Shown here one piece after another: positions 6,760 to 15,739 of a stretch of 64,000 nt of DNA (its first letter is position 1; each line of letters begins with the position of its first letter). Both the position numbers and the translations under genes were made by a program. The DNA lies in contig JBJXFF010000171.1 of NCBI GenBank assembly GCA_046153945.1, positions 1-64,000 on the forward strand. Reading direction: 5' to 3'. The notes below the pieces were generated by a model. The model was given only the letters and a program-made list of their open reading frames with translations. It had not been told where the DNA came from and made no database searches. The DNA comes from SXOA01 sp046153945. GTDB taxonomy: Bacteria; Planctomycetota; Planctomycetia; Pirellulales; Pirellulaceae.

Positions 6760-6881
6760 GGAAGGCTCCGGGGAGGTGAGTGAATCGGCGGGCGGGCGTT
6801 GCAGCTATTGTGAACTGGCTCTACTTTCCTGAATATTGGGGGCAAAATCAAGCGGCGAGAGAACCGTGGCGATTCGTTGGC

Positions 6882-7361
6882 TCAAGATTCCAGCGTGGCA
6901 AAGCTCATGTGCAGTTCGCAGTGGCGGAGGTGGAGTTGGTGCCATTCCGCGCCGGTCAATTTGCCAAAGACATTGTGGGGCTGGCGAGATAGGTCCGCGC
7001 GGAATCGCTTGATCGCCTCCTGCAACAGTCGCAGGCCTTCTTGTGGAGATACCGGCTCGGCGGAAATGATTTTGTCCGCGACCGGCTTGGGGAGTTGAAA
7101 GCCAGGGGACATTTTTCGCAGCACCATCCGCTTGAGAATCGGCCCAATCAATCGGACATACCAGGGTGGACGATGATCGGAGCCGTCGATGGACATGTGA
7201 AGTGAAGCGGCCAAGTGTGCCAGCATCTGTCCCAGAGACCAGTTCCCCAGCATCTTCGTCTTGGGATTTGCAACTACCATCTCCGCATCCATCAGAACAT
7301 CGTCGAGGGACTCATACGCCACTTCGCGGCGGCCGGTGACCTTGCCGGTGTTGACGGGCAT
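6882..7361 (-). CDS. DUF1569-family protein (DinB-like)
   Basis: About 159 residues. The segment NWSLGQMLAHLAASLHMSIDG and a C-terminal segment TGAEWHQLHLRHCELHMSF give the conserved His positions of the DUF1569/DinB-like helical bundle, which often binds metal. The start at 7361 (protein begins MPVNTGK) is preferred over an upstream in-frame ATG because GGAAG lies just before it and the preceding gene stops two bases earlier, suggesting translational coupling. The biochemical role is unknown. Confidence 0.65.
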   Translation of the reverse strand: MPVNTGKVTGRREVAYESLDDVLMDAEMVVANPKTKMLGNWSLGQMLAHLAASLHMSIDGSDHRPPWYVRLIGPILKRMVLRKMSPGFQLPKPVADKIISAEPVSPQEGLRLLQEAIKRFRADLSRQPHNVFGKLTGAEWHQLHLRHCELHMSFATLES

Positions 7362-7362
7362 G

Positions 7363-7560
7363 CTACTTCCCCATCCCGCCGACAAAATAGCCGATGGCTG
7401 CGGTGACCAGGCCGATGGCCGCGCCGACCAGAATGTGGATCAGCAACGTTGACCAGTCCGCCATGCGGACCGTGAAGTACTTAAAGAAGACATATCCCAG
7501 CACGGTGAAGTTGAAGAAGACCAGGGCCATCATCAACTGCTGTTTTTGTTTGTCGTTCAT
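7363..7560 (-). CDS. Small two-helix membrane protein
   Basis: This 65-residue protein is almost entirely two hydrophobic helices (about 9-28 and 39-61) joined by a short loop, with charged ends MNDKQKQQ and GMGK. It lies immediately upstream of the DUF1569 gene, with its stop codon two bases from that start, so the two are probably co-translated. No family was recognised. Confidence 0.55.
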   Translation of the reverse strand: MNDKQKQQLMMALVFFNFTVLGYVFFKYFTVRMADWSTLLIHILVGAAIGLVTAAIGYFVGGMGK

Positions 7561-7620
7561 GGACGTGTTGTGAGCTGCAAAGAATCAAAGATTTTTGGAG
7601 TACTGTGGGTGAGAGGAAGT

Positions 7621-8415
7621 CTACCCGGTTTTCTTCTCTTCCGGCTTGGGGTCTGCCGGTTTTTCGGCCGCGGGAGGCGTGGCGGGCTTGCCTTCTTCCT
7701 TCGTTTCCGGCGGCTTCTCCTCGGCCGGAGGAGCAGAAGGAGAACCGCCCGACTCTTTAACGAACTTTGCATTGGCAGCGACGGCATACGCCATGTCCCG
7801 AATCCCTTTTACCGCATTCGCCATGCTGGCGGGTGAGTCATCTTTGGCTGCCGAAAAGGCTTCCAAGGAATAGAGCCGGCCGTCGCGAACGATTTGCAGG
7901 GACTGCACGGCACATGGAGTTCCACCTTGGGAGCTTTGTCGCACATGGCGCACCCAGACCAACTCCCCCAGCTTTATCGGCTTCGCTTTTTCGCGGATGT
8001 TCCTGCCGTCCTTTTCCAGCTTTTTCTGAATGTTTTTGGCTAATGCTTGGGCATTTTCCTCCGTGGTGTCATCCTTGCCAAAGGGCGAGTCGACGCCGGC
8101 GACGGTCATGCGGGGGAGCTCGCTGACCTTCCCCTTGGCGAAGACCACCAGGTAGTTGGCCTGGCTGGAAAACTTCCAATCCGCCGGAGGGCAGATTTCC
8201 AGGCGATTTCCATCCAGCGGGCGAGGAAGCGGCTCGTCGACGGGGGGAAGGTCCGTGATGTCGTACTTCTTGATGCCGTCTTTGGCGGCTTCCCCAGATC
8301 CTTCCCCTTCCTGAATGCCAGCGGCGGGCTTATCGGGGTTGCTTCCGCCACAGCCGGGAAGAATTGGCAGGGCCAAGCAGATGAGCGTCAATAGATGGAG
8401 TGCGGTATTTTTCAT
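7621..8415 (-). CDS. Putative lipoprotein
   Basis: The likely start at 8415 gives a 264-residue protein with a lipoprotein signal. A hydrophobic stretch ends in LPILPGCGGS, so Cys would be the lipidated residue. The C-terminal 40 residues are a low-complexity Pro/Glu/Lys tail (PPAEEKPPETKEEGKP). An in-frame extension upstream to 8607 was rejected because it would bury the signal. The middle domain resembles nothing I can name. It is followed by the small membrane protein and DUF1569 genes on the same strand. Confidence 0.6.
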   Translation of the reverse strand: MKNTALHLLTLICLALPILPGCGGSNPDKPAAGIQEGEGSGEAAKDGIKKYDITDLPPVDEPLPRPLDGNRLEICPPADWKFSSQANYLVVFAKGKVSELPRMTVAGVDSPFGKDDTTEENAQALAKNIQKKLEKDGRNIREKAKPIKLGELVWVRHVRQSSQGGTPCAVQSLQIVRDGRLYSLEAFSAAKDDSPASMANAVKGIRDMAYAVAANAKFVKESGGSPSAPPAEEKPPETKEEGKPATPPAAEKPADPKPEEKKTG

Positions 8416-8728
8416 GGTCTGTCGGTGCCCCAAATTCAGCAGATGCAAGAGTGAGTCTTCGCGGGAATCCGCGACTCTCCAGCGTGGTGCATGATAGCGT
8501 CTTTCGAGAGGGTTTTCACTCAGCCCATTTTTAGAAGTCCAAAACATGTCGAGCGGCGGAGTATCGTGAAAATTCAAAGAATAGGACCTTCGCGGCGAAC
8601 ATGACATAGCACCGCTTTACGCCCCTTTTGGCCTGTTCCTGAGGGCCAAGACGGTTAGAATAGGCGTCTTTCCCTTCTCAGCACACTTTGTCTCCACAAC
8701 CGCCGTTCCCATAACCGACCGCGTTTTC

Positions 8729-9376
8729 ATGACCGACCGCCGCGACAATCCCGCCGACAATTCCAAGGGGACCATTTGTCCCACGCCGGACGGCATTGAG
8801 ATCGACCTTCGGGATCCCTTCATCGCCGGCATTTTGGCTTGGGTGTGGCCGGGGGCGGGACACATTTATCAGCGGAGGTATGCCAAGGGTGCGCTGTTCA
8901 TGGTCTGCATCCTGGGGACGTTTTTCTTTGGTTTGGTGCTGGGGGAAGGAAAGGTCGTTTACGCTTCGCAGTTTCGGGACAGCTCCAAAGCAATAGGCGG
9001 CTTTTCGGGAAAGCTCAGCCGCTGGCCATTTGCCATGCAGATTGGAGTCGGGCTGCCGGCGATGCCGGCGGTCGTTCAGGCCATCATCACTCGCAAGAGC
9101 CAAGACCCGAATCAAGTCGAAGACAAAAAGCCGACCTTCTTGGGAGGCTGGATGGCCCCGCCCCTAGATCCCGACGAGCTGAATCAATGGAACAAAGAGA
9201 TGGGCACGCGCTACGACCTGGCGCTGCTGTATACCGTTATTGCCGGGCTCCTTAACTGGCTGGCCATCTACGATGCGGCGGCGGGGCCAGCGTTCAGTGA
9301 GCCCGCGGAGGATAAATCGAAGGATGGGAAGACCAAGGACGACAAGGACGGCAAAACGAAGGGCAAACCTGAGTGA
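8729..9376 (+). CDS. Planctomycete-type membrane protein (possibly DUF6677)
   Basis: The 215-residue protein has a conserved-looking segment FIAGILAWVWPGAGHIYQRR, then a hydrophobic helix (MVCILGTFFFGLVLG), a linker and a second hydrophobic helix near residue 165-180. It ends in a charged Lys/Asp-rich tail with repeats of KDGKTKDDK. The GAGHxYQ pattern suggests the DUF6677 family, but I cannot verify this. It is the first of three closely packed plus-strand genes. Confidence 0.55.
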   Translation: MTDRRDNPADNSKGTICPTPDGIEIDLRDPFIAGILAWVWPGAGHIYQRRYAKGALFMVCILGTFFFGLVLGEGKVVYASQFRDSSKAIGGFSGKLSRWPFAMQIGVGLPAMPAVVQAIITRKSQDPNQVEDKKPTFLGGWMAPPLDPDELNQWNKEMGTRYDLALLYTVIAGLLNWLAIYDAAAGPAFSEPAEDKSKDGKTKDDKDGKTKGKPE

Positions 9377-9403
9377 GTTAGCTGCGATTCGGGGAGACCA
9401 TCC

Positions 9404-9604
9404 ATGATTCTTTTTGCCAGCATTTTGAATTCGCAGCTGTGGCACCTGGTGCCGCTGATCCTGGCGGTGAGCCTGGTCTATGGGGCGACGCGCCACGAAC
9501 TGCTCGGCCCGATTCTGCACCACGCGTGGAAGACCGTCGTCTGGATGCTGACGTTCATGGGTGCCATCTTCGCGGTCCTGTTCGTTCTTTCCTTCTGGCT
9601 GTGA
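9404..9604 (+). CDS. Small two-helix membrane protein
   Basis: The 66-residue product has two hydrophobic segments (about 11-25 and 42-64) and little else. Its stop codon overlaps the GTG start of the next gene in the sequence GTGA, suggesting translational coupling to the flavoprotein. It starts 27 bases after the preceding membrane protein. No family was recognised. Confidence 0.55.
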   Translation: MILFASILNSQLWHLVPLILAVSLVYGATRHELLGPILHHAWKTVVWMLTFMGAIFAVLFVLSFWL

Positions 9605-10848
9605 CCAGCCCTCTTTACTACGACGTTCTTGTTGTCGGCGCGGGCGCAGCTGGCCTTATGGCTGCTGCGGAAGCTGCCTCGCGAGGACGGAGAACGCTGC
9701 TGCTCGAGAAGAATAAACGGCCTGGCGTGAAGATTCTGATGTCCGGCGGGACTCGCTGCAATCTCACGCACGCCACGGACAAGTGGGGCATCATCAAGGC
9801 TTATGGCGAGCAAGGGAACTTCCTGCACTCCGCCCTGGCGGCTCTTTCCCCAGCAGAGCTCGTGCAGATGTTTGAAGAGGAAGGAGTCGCGACCAAGGTG
9901 GAAGAGACGGGCAAGATTTTTCCCGTCAGCAACAAAGCGACCGATGTTCTGGCCGCTCTAGTCCGCCGATTCGAGAGAAGCGGAGCAGAGATATCTTTGG
10001 ATGAAGCGGTGGCGAGTTGTTCTTGCGTGGACGGCAAGTTTCACCTCACCACGAATTCCCGCACATTGACCTGCGATTCTCTGCTGATCACCGTGGGTGG
10101 GAAGTCTTATCCCGGAAGCGGAACTACAGGGGACGGATACGCTTGGGCCGCGGCCATGGGACATACGATCGTTCCGCCGCGTCCCGCACTTGTGCCCATT
10201 AATACCGATGCAGCTTGGGTGAAGTCGCTCACGGGCCTGACAATCCCAGATGTTCAAGTCCAAGTTCGAGTTAGCGAGGCCTCCAATTCCAAATCACTGG
10301 CTTCCGCCCGCGGCTCATTTCTCTTCACGCACTTCGGCCTCTCCGGTCCCGTGATTCTCGACATCAGCCGGGCCGTAACTGCACATGCCAATCCGCGGGA
10401 GTTAATGCTGATCTGTGACTTTTTGCCGGAAGCGAAGCAATCGGAACTGGAGGACCAGCTTAGGCAAGAAGCGGCCGCGGAAGGAAAGAAACAGATTGTG
10501 GGACTTCTTTCCAAACACATCCCTCGCCGGCTGGCGGAGGTACTGCTCGCACTTGGTGGATTGAATCCCGAACTCAAAGGGGCGGAACTGCCGAAAAGAG
10601 AACGCTCTCGTCTGGTTGCCGCCATCAAACAATCGGTCATTCCCATCAGCGGAACGCGGGGGTTCGAAAAAGCGGAAGTGACGGCCGGCGGAGTCTCACT
10701 GGGCGAGGTCGATTCCCGCACCATGCAGAGCAAGCTGGTTCCCGGCCTTTATTTCGCTGGGGAAATTCTCGATCTGGACGGACCCATCGGCGGCTACAAT
10801 TTTCAGGCGGCGTTCAGCACCGGTGTTCTGGCCGGCAGAAACACCTAA
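9601..10848 (+). CDS. HI0933/YhiN-family FAD-dependent oxidoreductase
   Basis: A GTG at 9601 gives 415 residues starting VTSPLYYDV. The dinucleotide-binding motif VVGAGAAGLMAA follows at once, then the family signature MSGGTRCNLTHA. A late motif PGLYFAGEILDLDGPIGGYN closes the FAD site. HI0933-type proteins are flavoproteins of uncertain substrate. The GTG start is preferred because an earlier in-frame start would add a non-homologous leader overlapping the small membrane gene, and because GTGA couples it to that gene. Confidence 0.85.
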   Translation: MTSPLYYDVLVVGAGAAGLMAAAEAASRGRRTLLLEKNKRPGVKILMSGGTRCNLTHATDKWGIIKAYGEQGNFLHSALAALSPAELVQMFEEEGVATKVEETGKIFPVSNKATDVLAALVRRFERSGAEISLDEAVASCSCVDGKFHLTTNSRTLTCDSLLITVGGKSYPGSGTTGDGYAWAAAMGHTIVPPRPALVPINTDAAWVKSLTGLTIPDVQVQVRVSEASNSKSLASARGSFLFTHFGLSGPVILDISRAVTAHANPRELMLICDFLPEAKQSELEDQLRQEAAAEGKKQIVGLLSKHIPRRLAEVLLALGGLNPELKGAELPKRERSRLVAAIKQSVIPISGTRGFEKAEVTAGGVSLGEVDSRTMQSKLVPGLYFAGEILDLDGPIGGYNFQAAFSTGVLAGRNT

Positions 10849-10919
10849 GATGCCAGCAAACCGGAGCGGTCTGCTATCTTATTGCGCGGACCCAGAAATT
10901 CACCGCAGGAGCCCTGTTT

Positions 10920-12560
10920 GTGGATCAGAACGCCAATTTGCTGCACGCCGTGCTGGACGGCACCACCGATGTCATCTTCGTCAAGGACTTGGCGGGCAAA
11001 TACCTGTTTATCAATCGGACCGGTGCCCGGCTCTTGGGCAAGTCGATCGACGAAGTCATCGGACTGGACGATAGCGTTTTTTTTGATTCGCGGCATGTCG
11101 CTGATATGCGGGCGATCGACGAGCGGGTCGCAGCGGAGGCAATTTCGCTGACCTATGAGCGGCCCGGTCCACCTCAGTCGCCGGACAAGACATTCCTGTT
11201 GACCAAGAGTCCTTACCGTGATTCGGCCGGAAAGGTCCAGGGCGTGATCGGAATCGCCCGCGATATTTCTCCTCAGAGGCGAGCGGCCGAAGTTCTGTCC
11301 GAGAGCGCGGAACGCTTCAGGACGCTGGCCAGCAGATCGCCAACGGGTATCTATGAAGCTGACGCGCGGGGAGGGTTCATTTATTTCAACGACAAGTGCT
11401 GCGATCTCTTCGAGCTTTCGCGCGAGGAACTGATGCGGAACGAGGGCTGGGGCGTTATCCATCCGGACGATGTTCCGCGTGTTGCCCAGGGCTGGGAAAG
11501 GTTTCTGACGAATGACGAAGAGTACTTGAACGTCGAATTCCGGCTCTTGTTTTCCGCCCAGAGAATCAAGCATATTATCGCCACTTCGCTGCCGCTGTTT
11601 GATGAACAGGGTAACAAAACCGGATACATCGGCAATCTCATCGATATCACGGAACAGCGCCGGGCGCAACGGGAACTGGAATTGGCCAATCAAGAACTCG
11701 AGAGCCGTGTCCGAGCGAGAACCGCGGAGTTGTTATTGGCAAACGAACAACTGACGCAGGAAATGGCCGAGCGGGCGAGGACCGAAGAGCGGCTGCGCGA
11801 ACAGCAGGCGCAGCTTGCTCATGCCTTGCGAGTCCGCACGCTGGGAGAAATGGCCGCGGAGTTAGCACATGAAGTCAACCAGCCTTTGGCGGCGATCAGT
11901 CACTACGTGCACGGGACCATTCAGCGGCTGGAAATGGGCGTTTTGACGATGCTTGAGGTCGGTTCGACGCTGAAGTTCATTGCCCGTGAATCCGAGCGGG
12001 CCGCCGAAATCATTCGCCGCACCAAGCGATTTGCGAGCATACAGCAGCCCTGTCGTGCTCCGCTCGACCTGCACAAGCTGATTCATGAATCGCTCAAAAT
12101 GCTCGCCTATAAAGTCCGCGAGCAGAAGATCCAGGTTGAGTTGAAATTGGCCGATCGGCTTCCTGAAGCAGGAGGGGACGAGATGCAGGTGCAACAAGTG
12201 ATTGTCAATTTGCTCCGAAATGCCATTGAAGCCATCGGCGGCTCCCATTCTCCTCAGCGAGTGATCGAAGTCTCGACGCTTAGGGGTCCACAGCGGGTCG
12301 AATTTGTGGTGGCCGATAGCGGCCCGGGCTTGCAATCTGGTCAGCCGGAGCGCATCTTTGAGACATTCTATACAACCAAGGCCGAAGGCTTGGGACTCGG
12401 CCTGGCCATTAGCCGAGACATTATCGAAGCCCACGGCGGTCGATTGTGGGCTGATTTGACGAACTCACGCGGCGCGACATTCCGATTTACCTTACCAGTG
12501 TGGAATGATGAAACTGCTCCCGAATCCGCTCCCCGATCCGACAGTTTTCGTGGTCGATGA
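10920..12560 (+). CDS. FixL/DctB-like PAS sensor histidine kinase
   Basis: The protein of about 546 residues begins at a GTG with AGGAG eight bases upstream. It has two PAS domains (about 1-120 and 127-247), a coiled coil (250-300) and a HisKA box with phospho-acceptor His317 in AHEVNQPLAAI. An HATPase domain follows, with NLLRNAIEA and GLGLGLAIS. There is no transmembrane segment, so it is cytosolic. The EVNQPL form of the H-box is typical of FixL/DctB-type kinases. Heme binding is not evident in the PAS domains. Its 3' end overlaps the response-regulator gene by 56 bases. Confidence 0.88.
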   Translation: MDQNANLLHAVLDGTTDVIFVKDLAGKYLFINRTGARLLGKSIDEVIGLDDSVFFDSRHVADMRAIDERVAAEAISLTYERPGPPQSPDKTFLLTKSPYRDSAGKVQGVIGIARDISPQRRAAEVLSESAERFRTLASRSPTGIYEADARGGFIYFNDKCCDLFELSREELMRNEGWGVIHPDDVPRVAQGWERFLTNDEEYLNVEFRLLFSAQRIKHIIATSLPLFDEQGNKTGYIGNLIDITEQRRAQRELELANQELESRVRARTAELLLANEQLTQEMAERARTEERLREQQAQLAHALRVRTLGEMAAELAHEVNQPLAAISHYVHGTIQRLEMGVLTMLEVGSTLKFIARESERAAEIIRRTKRFASIQQPCRAPLDLHKLIHESLKMLAYKVREQKIQVELKLADRLPEAGGDEMQVQQVIVNLLRNAIEAIGGSHSPQRVIEVSTLRGPQRVEFVVADSGPGLQSGQPERIFETFYTTKAEGLGLGLAISRDIIEAHGGRLWADLTNSRGATFRFTLPVWNDETAPESAPRSDSFRGR

Positions 12561-13152
12561 CGATCCCAGCGCTCTGAAGGCTGTTTGCTTTCTACTCGAT
12601 TGCAATGGCTGGCGGACGGAAGGATTTTCCTCGGCGGCGGAGTTTCTCCAGGCGTGGACTCCCGACCGGCATGGCTGCTTATTGCTGGATGTGCGCATGC
12701 CGGAGATGTCCGGGCTGGAGTTGCAGGCCGCGCTCACCAAAGACGGCGTCTGCTTCCCGATCATTATGATGTCGGGTTATGGAGACGTGGCTAGTTGTTC
12801 CCAAGCGTTTCGCGCCGGAGCCGTGGATTTCCTCGAAAAGCCGGCTGACCATAAAGTGCTGCTGGGACGGATTCTCGAGGCGGTGGAGCGGGATGCGAAG
12901 CGGAAGTTAGCTGAGGCTGCCAACCCGCAATTCTTTGCACGACTCAGGAACCTGACCCCGCGCGAACGGGAAGTCATGGATCGGCTGATGGAAGGGAAAT
13001 CGCTTAAGCAAATCGCCCTGGAGCTAGACGTCAGCGTCCAGACTTCGTCCAAACATCGGATGAAAGTGCTGGAAAAGCTCCGCGTGGCAAACGACATCGA
13101 GCTGCTGAAGAACTTGATTCAGCAGCCAACCGGCGAGCCGGCTTTGGCCTAA
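12505..13152 (+). CDS. FixJ-family response regulator
   Basis: The 215-residue protein has a receiver domain (12-125) with acidic pocket VVDDD, phospho-acceptor Asp62 in LDVRMPEMSG and Lys in EKP. A LuxR-type helix-turn-helix follows (about 150-205) with LTPREREVM and KQIALELDVS. It is the expected partner of the overlapping PAS kinase. The alpha-4 stretch after GYGDV (ASCSQAFRAGAVDFLEKP) departs from the FixJ norm. DNA targets are unknown. Confidence 0.9.
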   Translation: MMKLLPNPLPDPTVFVVDDDPSALKAVCFLLDCNGWRTEGFSSAAEFLQAWTPDRHGCLLLDVRMPEMSGLELQAALTKDGVCFPIIMMSGYGDVASCSQAFRAGAVDFLEKPADHKVLLGRILEAVERDAKRKLAEAANPQFFARLRNLTPREREVMDRLMEGKSLKQIALELDVSVQTSSKHRMKVLEKLRVANDIELLKNLIQQPTGEPALA

Positions 13153-13193
13153 GCGGGGAATCGCCTCGACCTTGCGTTTTCAAGCAACCCTGC

Positions 13194-15005
13194 CTACTGG
13201 TGCCAGGGAAACTTCATCGTCGGCTTGTTCACAAACCGCTTCATCGTGAATGACAAGCGAGCGCCGGAGCCGGGGGCGAGTTCGACTGCCAATTGAGGAC
13301 CGTCGATCGGCTGTGCTTTGCCGCCAAGTTCGACGGAAGTGAAGCGGTGCTCAGCGTAGCCCCCAGCTTGCACGATCACTCGCCGTGCTTGCAATTGATT
13401 GGCGTTCACCAGCGTGACCGATACCCGCTCATCCGTCATCTCGTCAATGAGCGCGGCGACATCCTCGGGAAAGCCGGCTCGCTGCGTTTCGGGATCGAAA
13501 TACCGCAGGCGGCAGAAGAGAGCCGAGCCGTTTCGGCCAGGGTGCAACCCGCCAAGGGCCAGTTCAATCATGGAGACGACGCTGGCGGGATTGAATTCCA
13601 TCGGATCGTCCGACAGACGCGTGTCCGGAGTGGTCCTGTCGCTCCGCATGGCTTGCACTGTTTTGCGGATGTTCGCCAGTTCGCCGCGCAGGGCCTTCTC
13701 CGGATATCCGCCGTTCTTTCCCGAGAGGTACGACAGCCAAGGATGGGTGGCAACTCGCGCCAGATCATCTGGTTTCATGGACAGGTAGGCAATTTCCATC
13801 GCCCCCTCGGAATATTTCTCGGGTGTGAAATCGTACCAGCCTTTGTCGCCGTACATGCGAGGATACGCAGTCTTGCCATCAACCACCTTCTTGTTCGCAT
13901 TGACCGCATCGATCTGTTTGCGCCAGGCGTCGAGAAAGCGATCATCCCCAGTCAGCATGTAAGCGTTCATGAATCCCGGCAGGCCGGCCTGATGCTGGTT
14001 GCGGCTGGCGAGTTTCTTCGTGGCGGGGTCGTAGACCGTGAAGCCCCAACCGTAGACGCCGCCATACCATTTGCCGCCGGTTGCGCCGCCGATTTTGCCG
14101 TCCAGGCCGATGTTGGTCGGAATGATGTTGCCGTTGGCGACCATCCTCTCTCGCCAGGCATCGACATATTCCAGAAGCCAGCGGCGGTACTTGTCATCGT
14201 GAGTCAGCAGATAGGCGTTGAGGGCGAGCGTCGTTGCCTTCAGATTCTGAGGGTGGTCGCCGATGGTGTCGGTATAGTCCTTGAAGTGCTCCAGCATCTG
14301 GGCGTAGGTCGATTCTCCATGCCTGGGCCGAAAGCGATTCTCGATCTCAATCGAGTCTCCCGCCCAGTCCAGTCCCGTCGCCTTCCGCATCAGCGGTCCG
14401 CGGCTGCCGTTGAACATGCTGCGGATGATTTTGTGCTGCGGGTCGTAATTGAGTGCGCCGGGGTCCTCATTGAGATAGAAGCCCGCAAAACGCTTCACGC
14501 GCTGGCCAAAACGCTCGTCGCGCGGATCGGAAAGCCCTTGCAAGTTGAAGATGACCAGCCCTTCGCCGTTGTGGAGCCAGTCCATCATCACGGGAAACTC
14601 TTTGTAGTACATACCGTCCCGGGCGAACGGGACCTCCACCGTTTTGGCGAGCGTGTACTGCCGCAGGTGTCCTTCCCAAGCCTTCTTGTACATCCGCAGC
14701 ACGTCGTCGCTGGCTCCCAGGGCATGCAGTATCGGCCAATCGAGGCAATTCTCGATGGCATCGTCCGGCCCGTCGTCGCCCCCCCATCGCTCGACGCACA
14801 ATAGCCAGCCCCGCTCGTCAAAATACTTCTCAAAGAACTCGCGGCAGGCGGCTGTGTTTTGCTTGAGGAGGTCGCGCTCTAGCAGGGCCCATTCCGGAGG
14901 AGGCATCGGCGTATCGATTACAATCGCCGGTTCGGCCGCGAAGGCGGGGGACAACGTCAAGACGGCGGCGGCCAGGGACTGGATGAGGTTTTGGCTGCTG
15001 CTCAT
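13194..15005 (-). CDS. Secreted large protein, probable alpha/alpha-barrel fold
   Basis: The start at 15005 overlaps the upstream HD gene's stop (ATGA) and has GGAAGGGA before it. It yields about 603 residues with a signal peptide ending AFAAEP. The body contains many helix-rich Trp/Tyr-containing segments (WLLCVERWGG, MMDWLHNGEGL, WYGGVYGWGF) like those of six-hairpin glycan-degrading enzymes and heparinase-like proteins. A beta-rich C-terminal region follows. I cannot assign a reaction. Co-translation with the HD protein is likely. Confidence 0.55.
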   Translation of the reverse strand: MSSSQNLIQSLAAAVLTLSPAFAAEPAIVIDTPMPPPEWALLERDLLKQNTAACREFFEKYFDERGWLLCVERWGGDDGPDDAIENCLDWPILHALGASDDVLRMYKKAWEGHLRQYTLAKTVEVPFARDGMYYKEFPVMMDWLHNGEGLVIFNLQGLSDPRDERFGQRVKRFAGFYLNEDPGALNYDPQHKIIRSMFNGSRGPLMRKATGLDWAGDSIEIENRFRPRHGESTYAQMLEHFKDYTDTIGDHPQNLKATTLALNAYLLTHDDKYRRWLLEYVDAWRERMVANGNIIPTNIGLDGKIGGATGGKWYGGVYGWGFTVYDPATKKLASRNQHQAGLPGFMNAYMLTGDDRFLDAWRKQIDAVNANKKVVDGKTAYPRMYGDKGWYDFTPEKYSEGAMEIAYLSMKPDDLARVATHPWLSYLSGKNGGYPEKALRGELANIRKTVQAMRSDRTTPDTRLSDDPMEFNPASVVSMIELALGGLHPGRNGSALFCRLRYFDPETQRAGFPEDVAALIDEMTDERVSVTLVNANQLQARRVIVQAGGYAEHRFTSVELGGKAQPIDGPQLAVELAPGSGARLSFTMKRFVNKPTMKFPWHQ

Positions 15006-15664
15006 TTTTTCCCTTCCCATTCGGCAAAAAACTGGCTCAGGTACTGCTCCATGAACTCATGCCGGGCCTGGGCGAGCCGTTTGCCGGCGGCGGTGTTCAT
15101 CCGGTCCTTGAGGAGGAGCAGCTTCTCATAAAAGTGGTTGATGGTCGTCCCTTTGTTCTGTTTGTACTCCGTGAAGCTGCCGTGGAGTTGCGGCGGCAGG
15201 TCCGGGTCGTGCATTGGCTGTCCTTTCCAGCCGCCATAGGCGAAGGTCCGGGCAATGCCGATGGCCCCGATTGCTTCGAGGCGGTCGGCATCCTGCACGC
15301 AGGCCCCTTCCAGCGAGTCCATCGGCGTGGCGACTCCCGCTCCCTTGAACGAAAGCTGCGCGATAATGCGGCAAACTTGGTCGATCGTTGGCTCATCGGC
15401 TTCCAGCGACATCAGCCATTGGCGTGCTGCCGCGGGACCGGCCTTCTCGTCCCCGCCGGCGAATTTCCAGTCGGCAACATCGTGCAGCAGTGCCGCCAGC
15501 TCCACGAGGAACAGATCGGCTCGTTCTTCGCGAGCAATCGTCAACGCCACGCGGCGGACTCGCTCGATATGCCACCAATCGTGGCCAGCACTATCGCCGT
15601 CCAGTAGCTTGCGGACATGGTCGGCTGTGCAGGTGAGGATGAGCGAGTTTTCCATGGCCAACAT
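15002..15664 (-). CDS. HD-domain phosphohydrolase
   Basis: The 220-residue protein shows the HD-superfamily metal ligands. These are an N-terminal H in GHDWWHIERV, the HD pair in AALLHDVADWK, and a distal Asp in VQDADRLEAIG. The layout matches the YedJ/YpgQ group of small cytosolic HD hydrolases that act on nucleotides or other phosphates. The substrate is unknown. The first gene of a two-gene unit, its stop overlaps the next start as ATGA. An alternative ATG lies three codons in. Confidence 0.8.
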   Translation of the reverse strand: MLAMENSLILTCTADHVRKLLDGDSAGHDWWHIERVRRVALTIAREERADLFLVELAALLHDVADWKFAGGDEKAGPAAARQWLMSLEADEPTIDQVCRIIAQLSFKGAGVATPMDSLEGACVQDADRLEAIGAIGIARTFAYGGWKGQPMHDPDLPPQLHGSFTEYKQNKGTTINHFYEKLLLLKDRMNTAAGKRLAQARHEFMEQYLSQFFAEWEGKK

Positions 15665-15739
15665 TGTAGCAACCCAAGCTTAGCCCCCTCGCCCACGCGG
15701 GGATCCAAGGCAGCACCACCTAAGCACGATGGCCCGGCG

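Noticed and set aside
13293..14804. 503-codon plus-strand ORF
   Set aside because: It lies wholly opposite the secreted 13194-15005 gene, has no signal or domain, and its length reflects high GC content.
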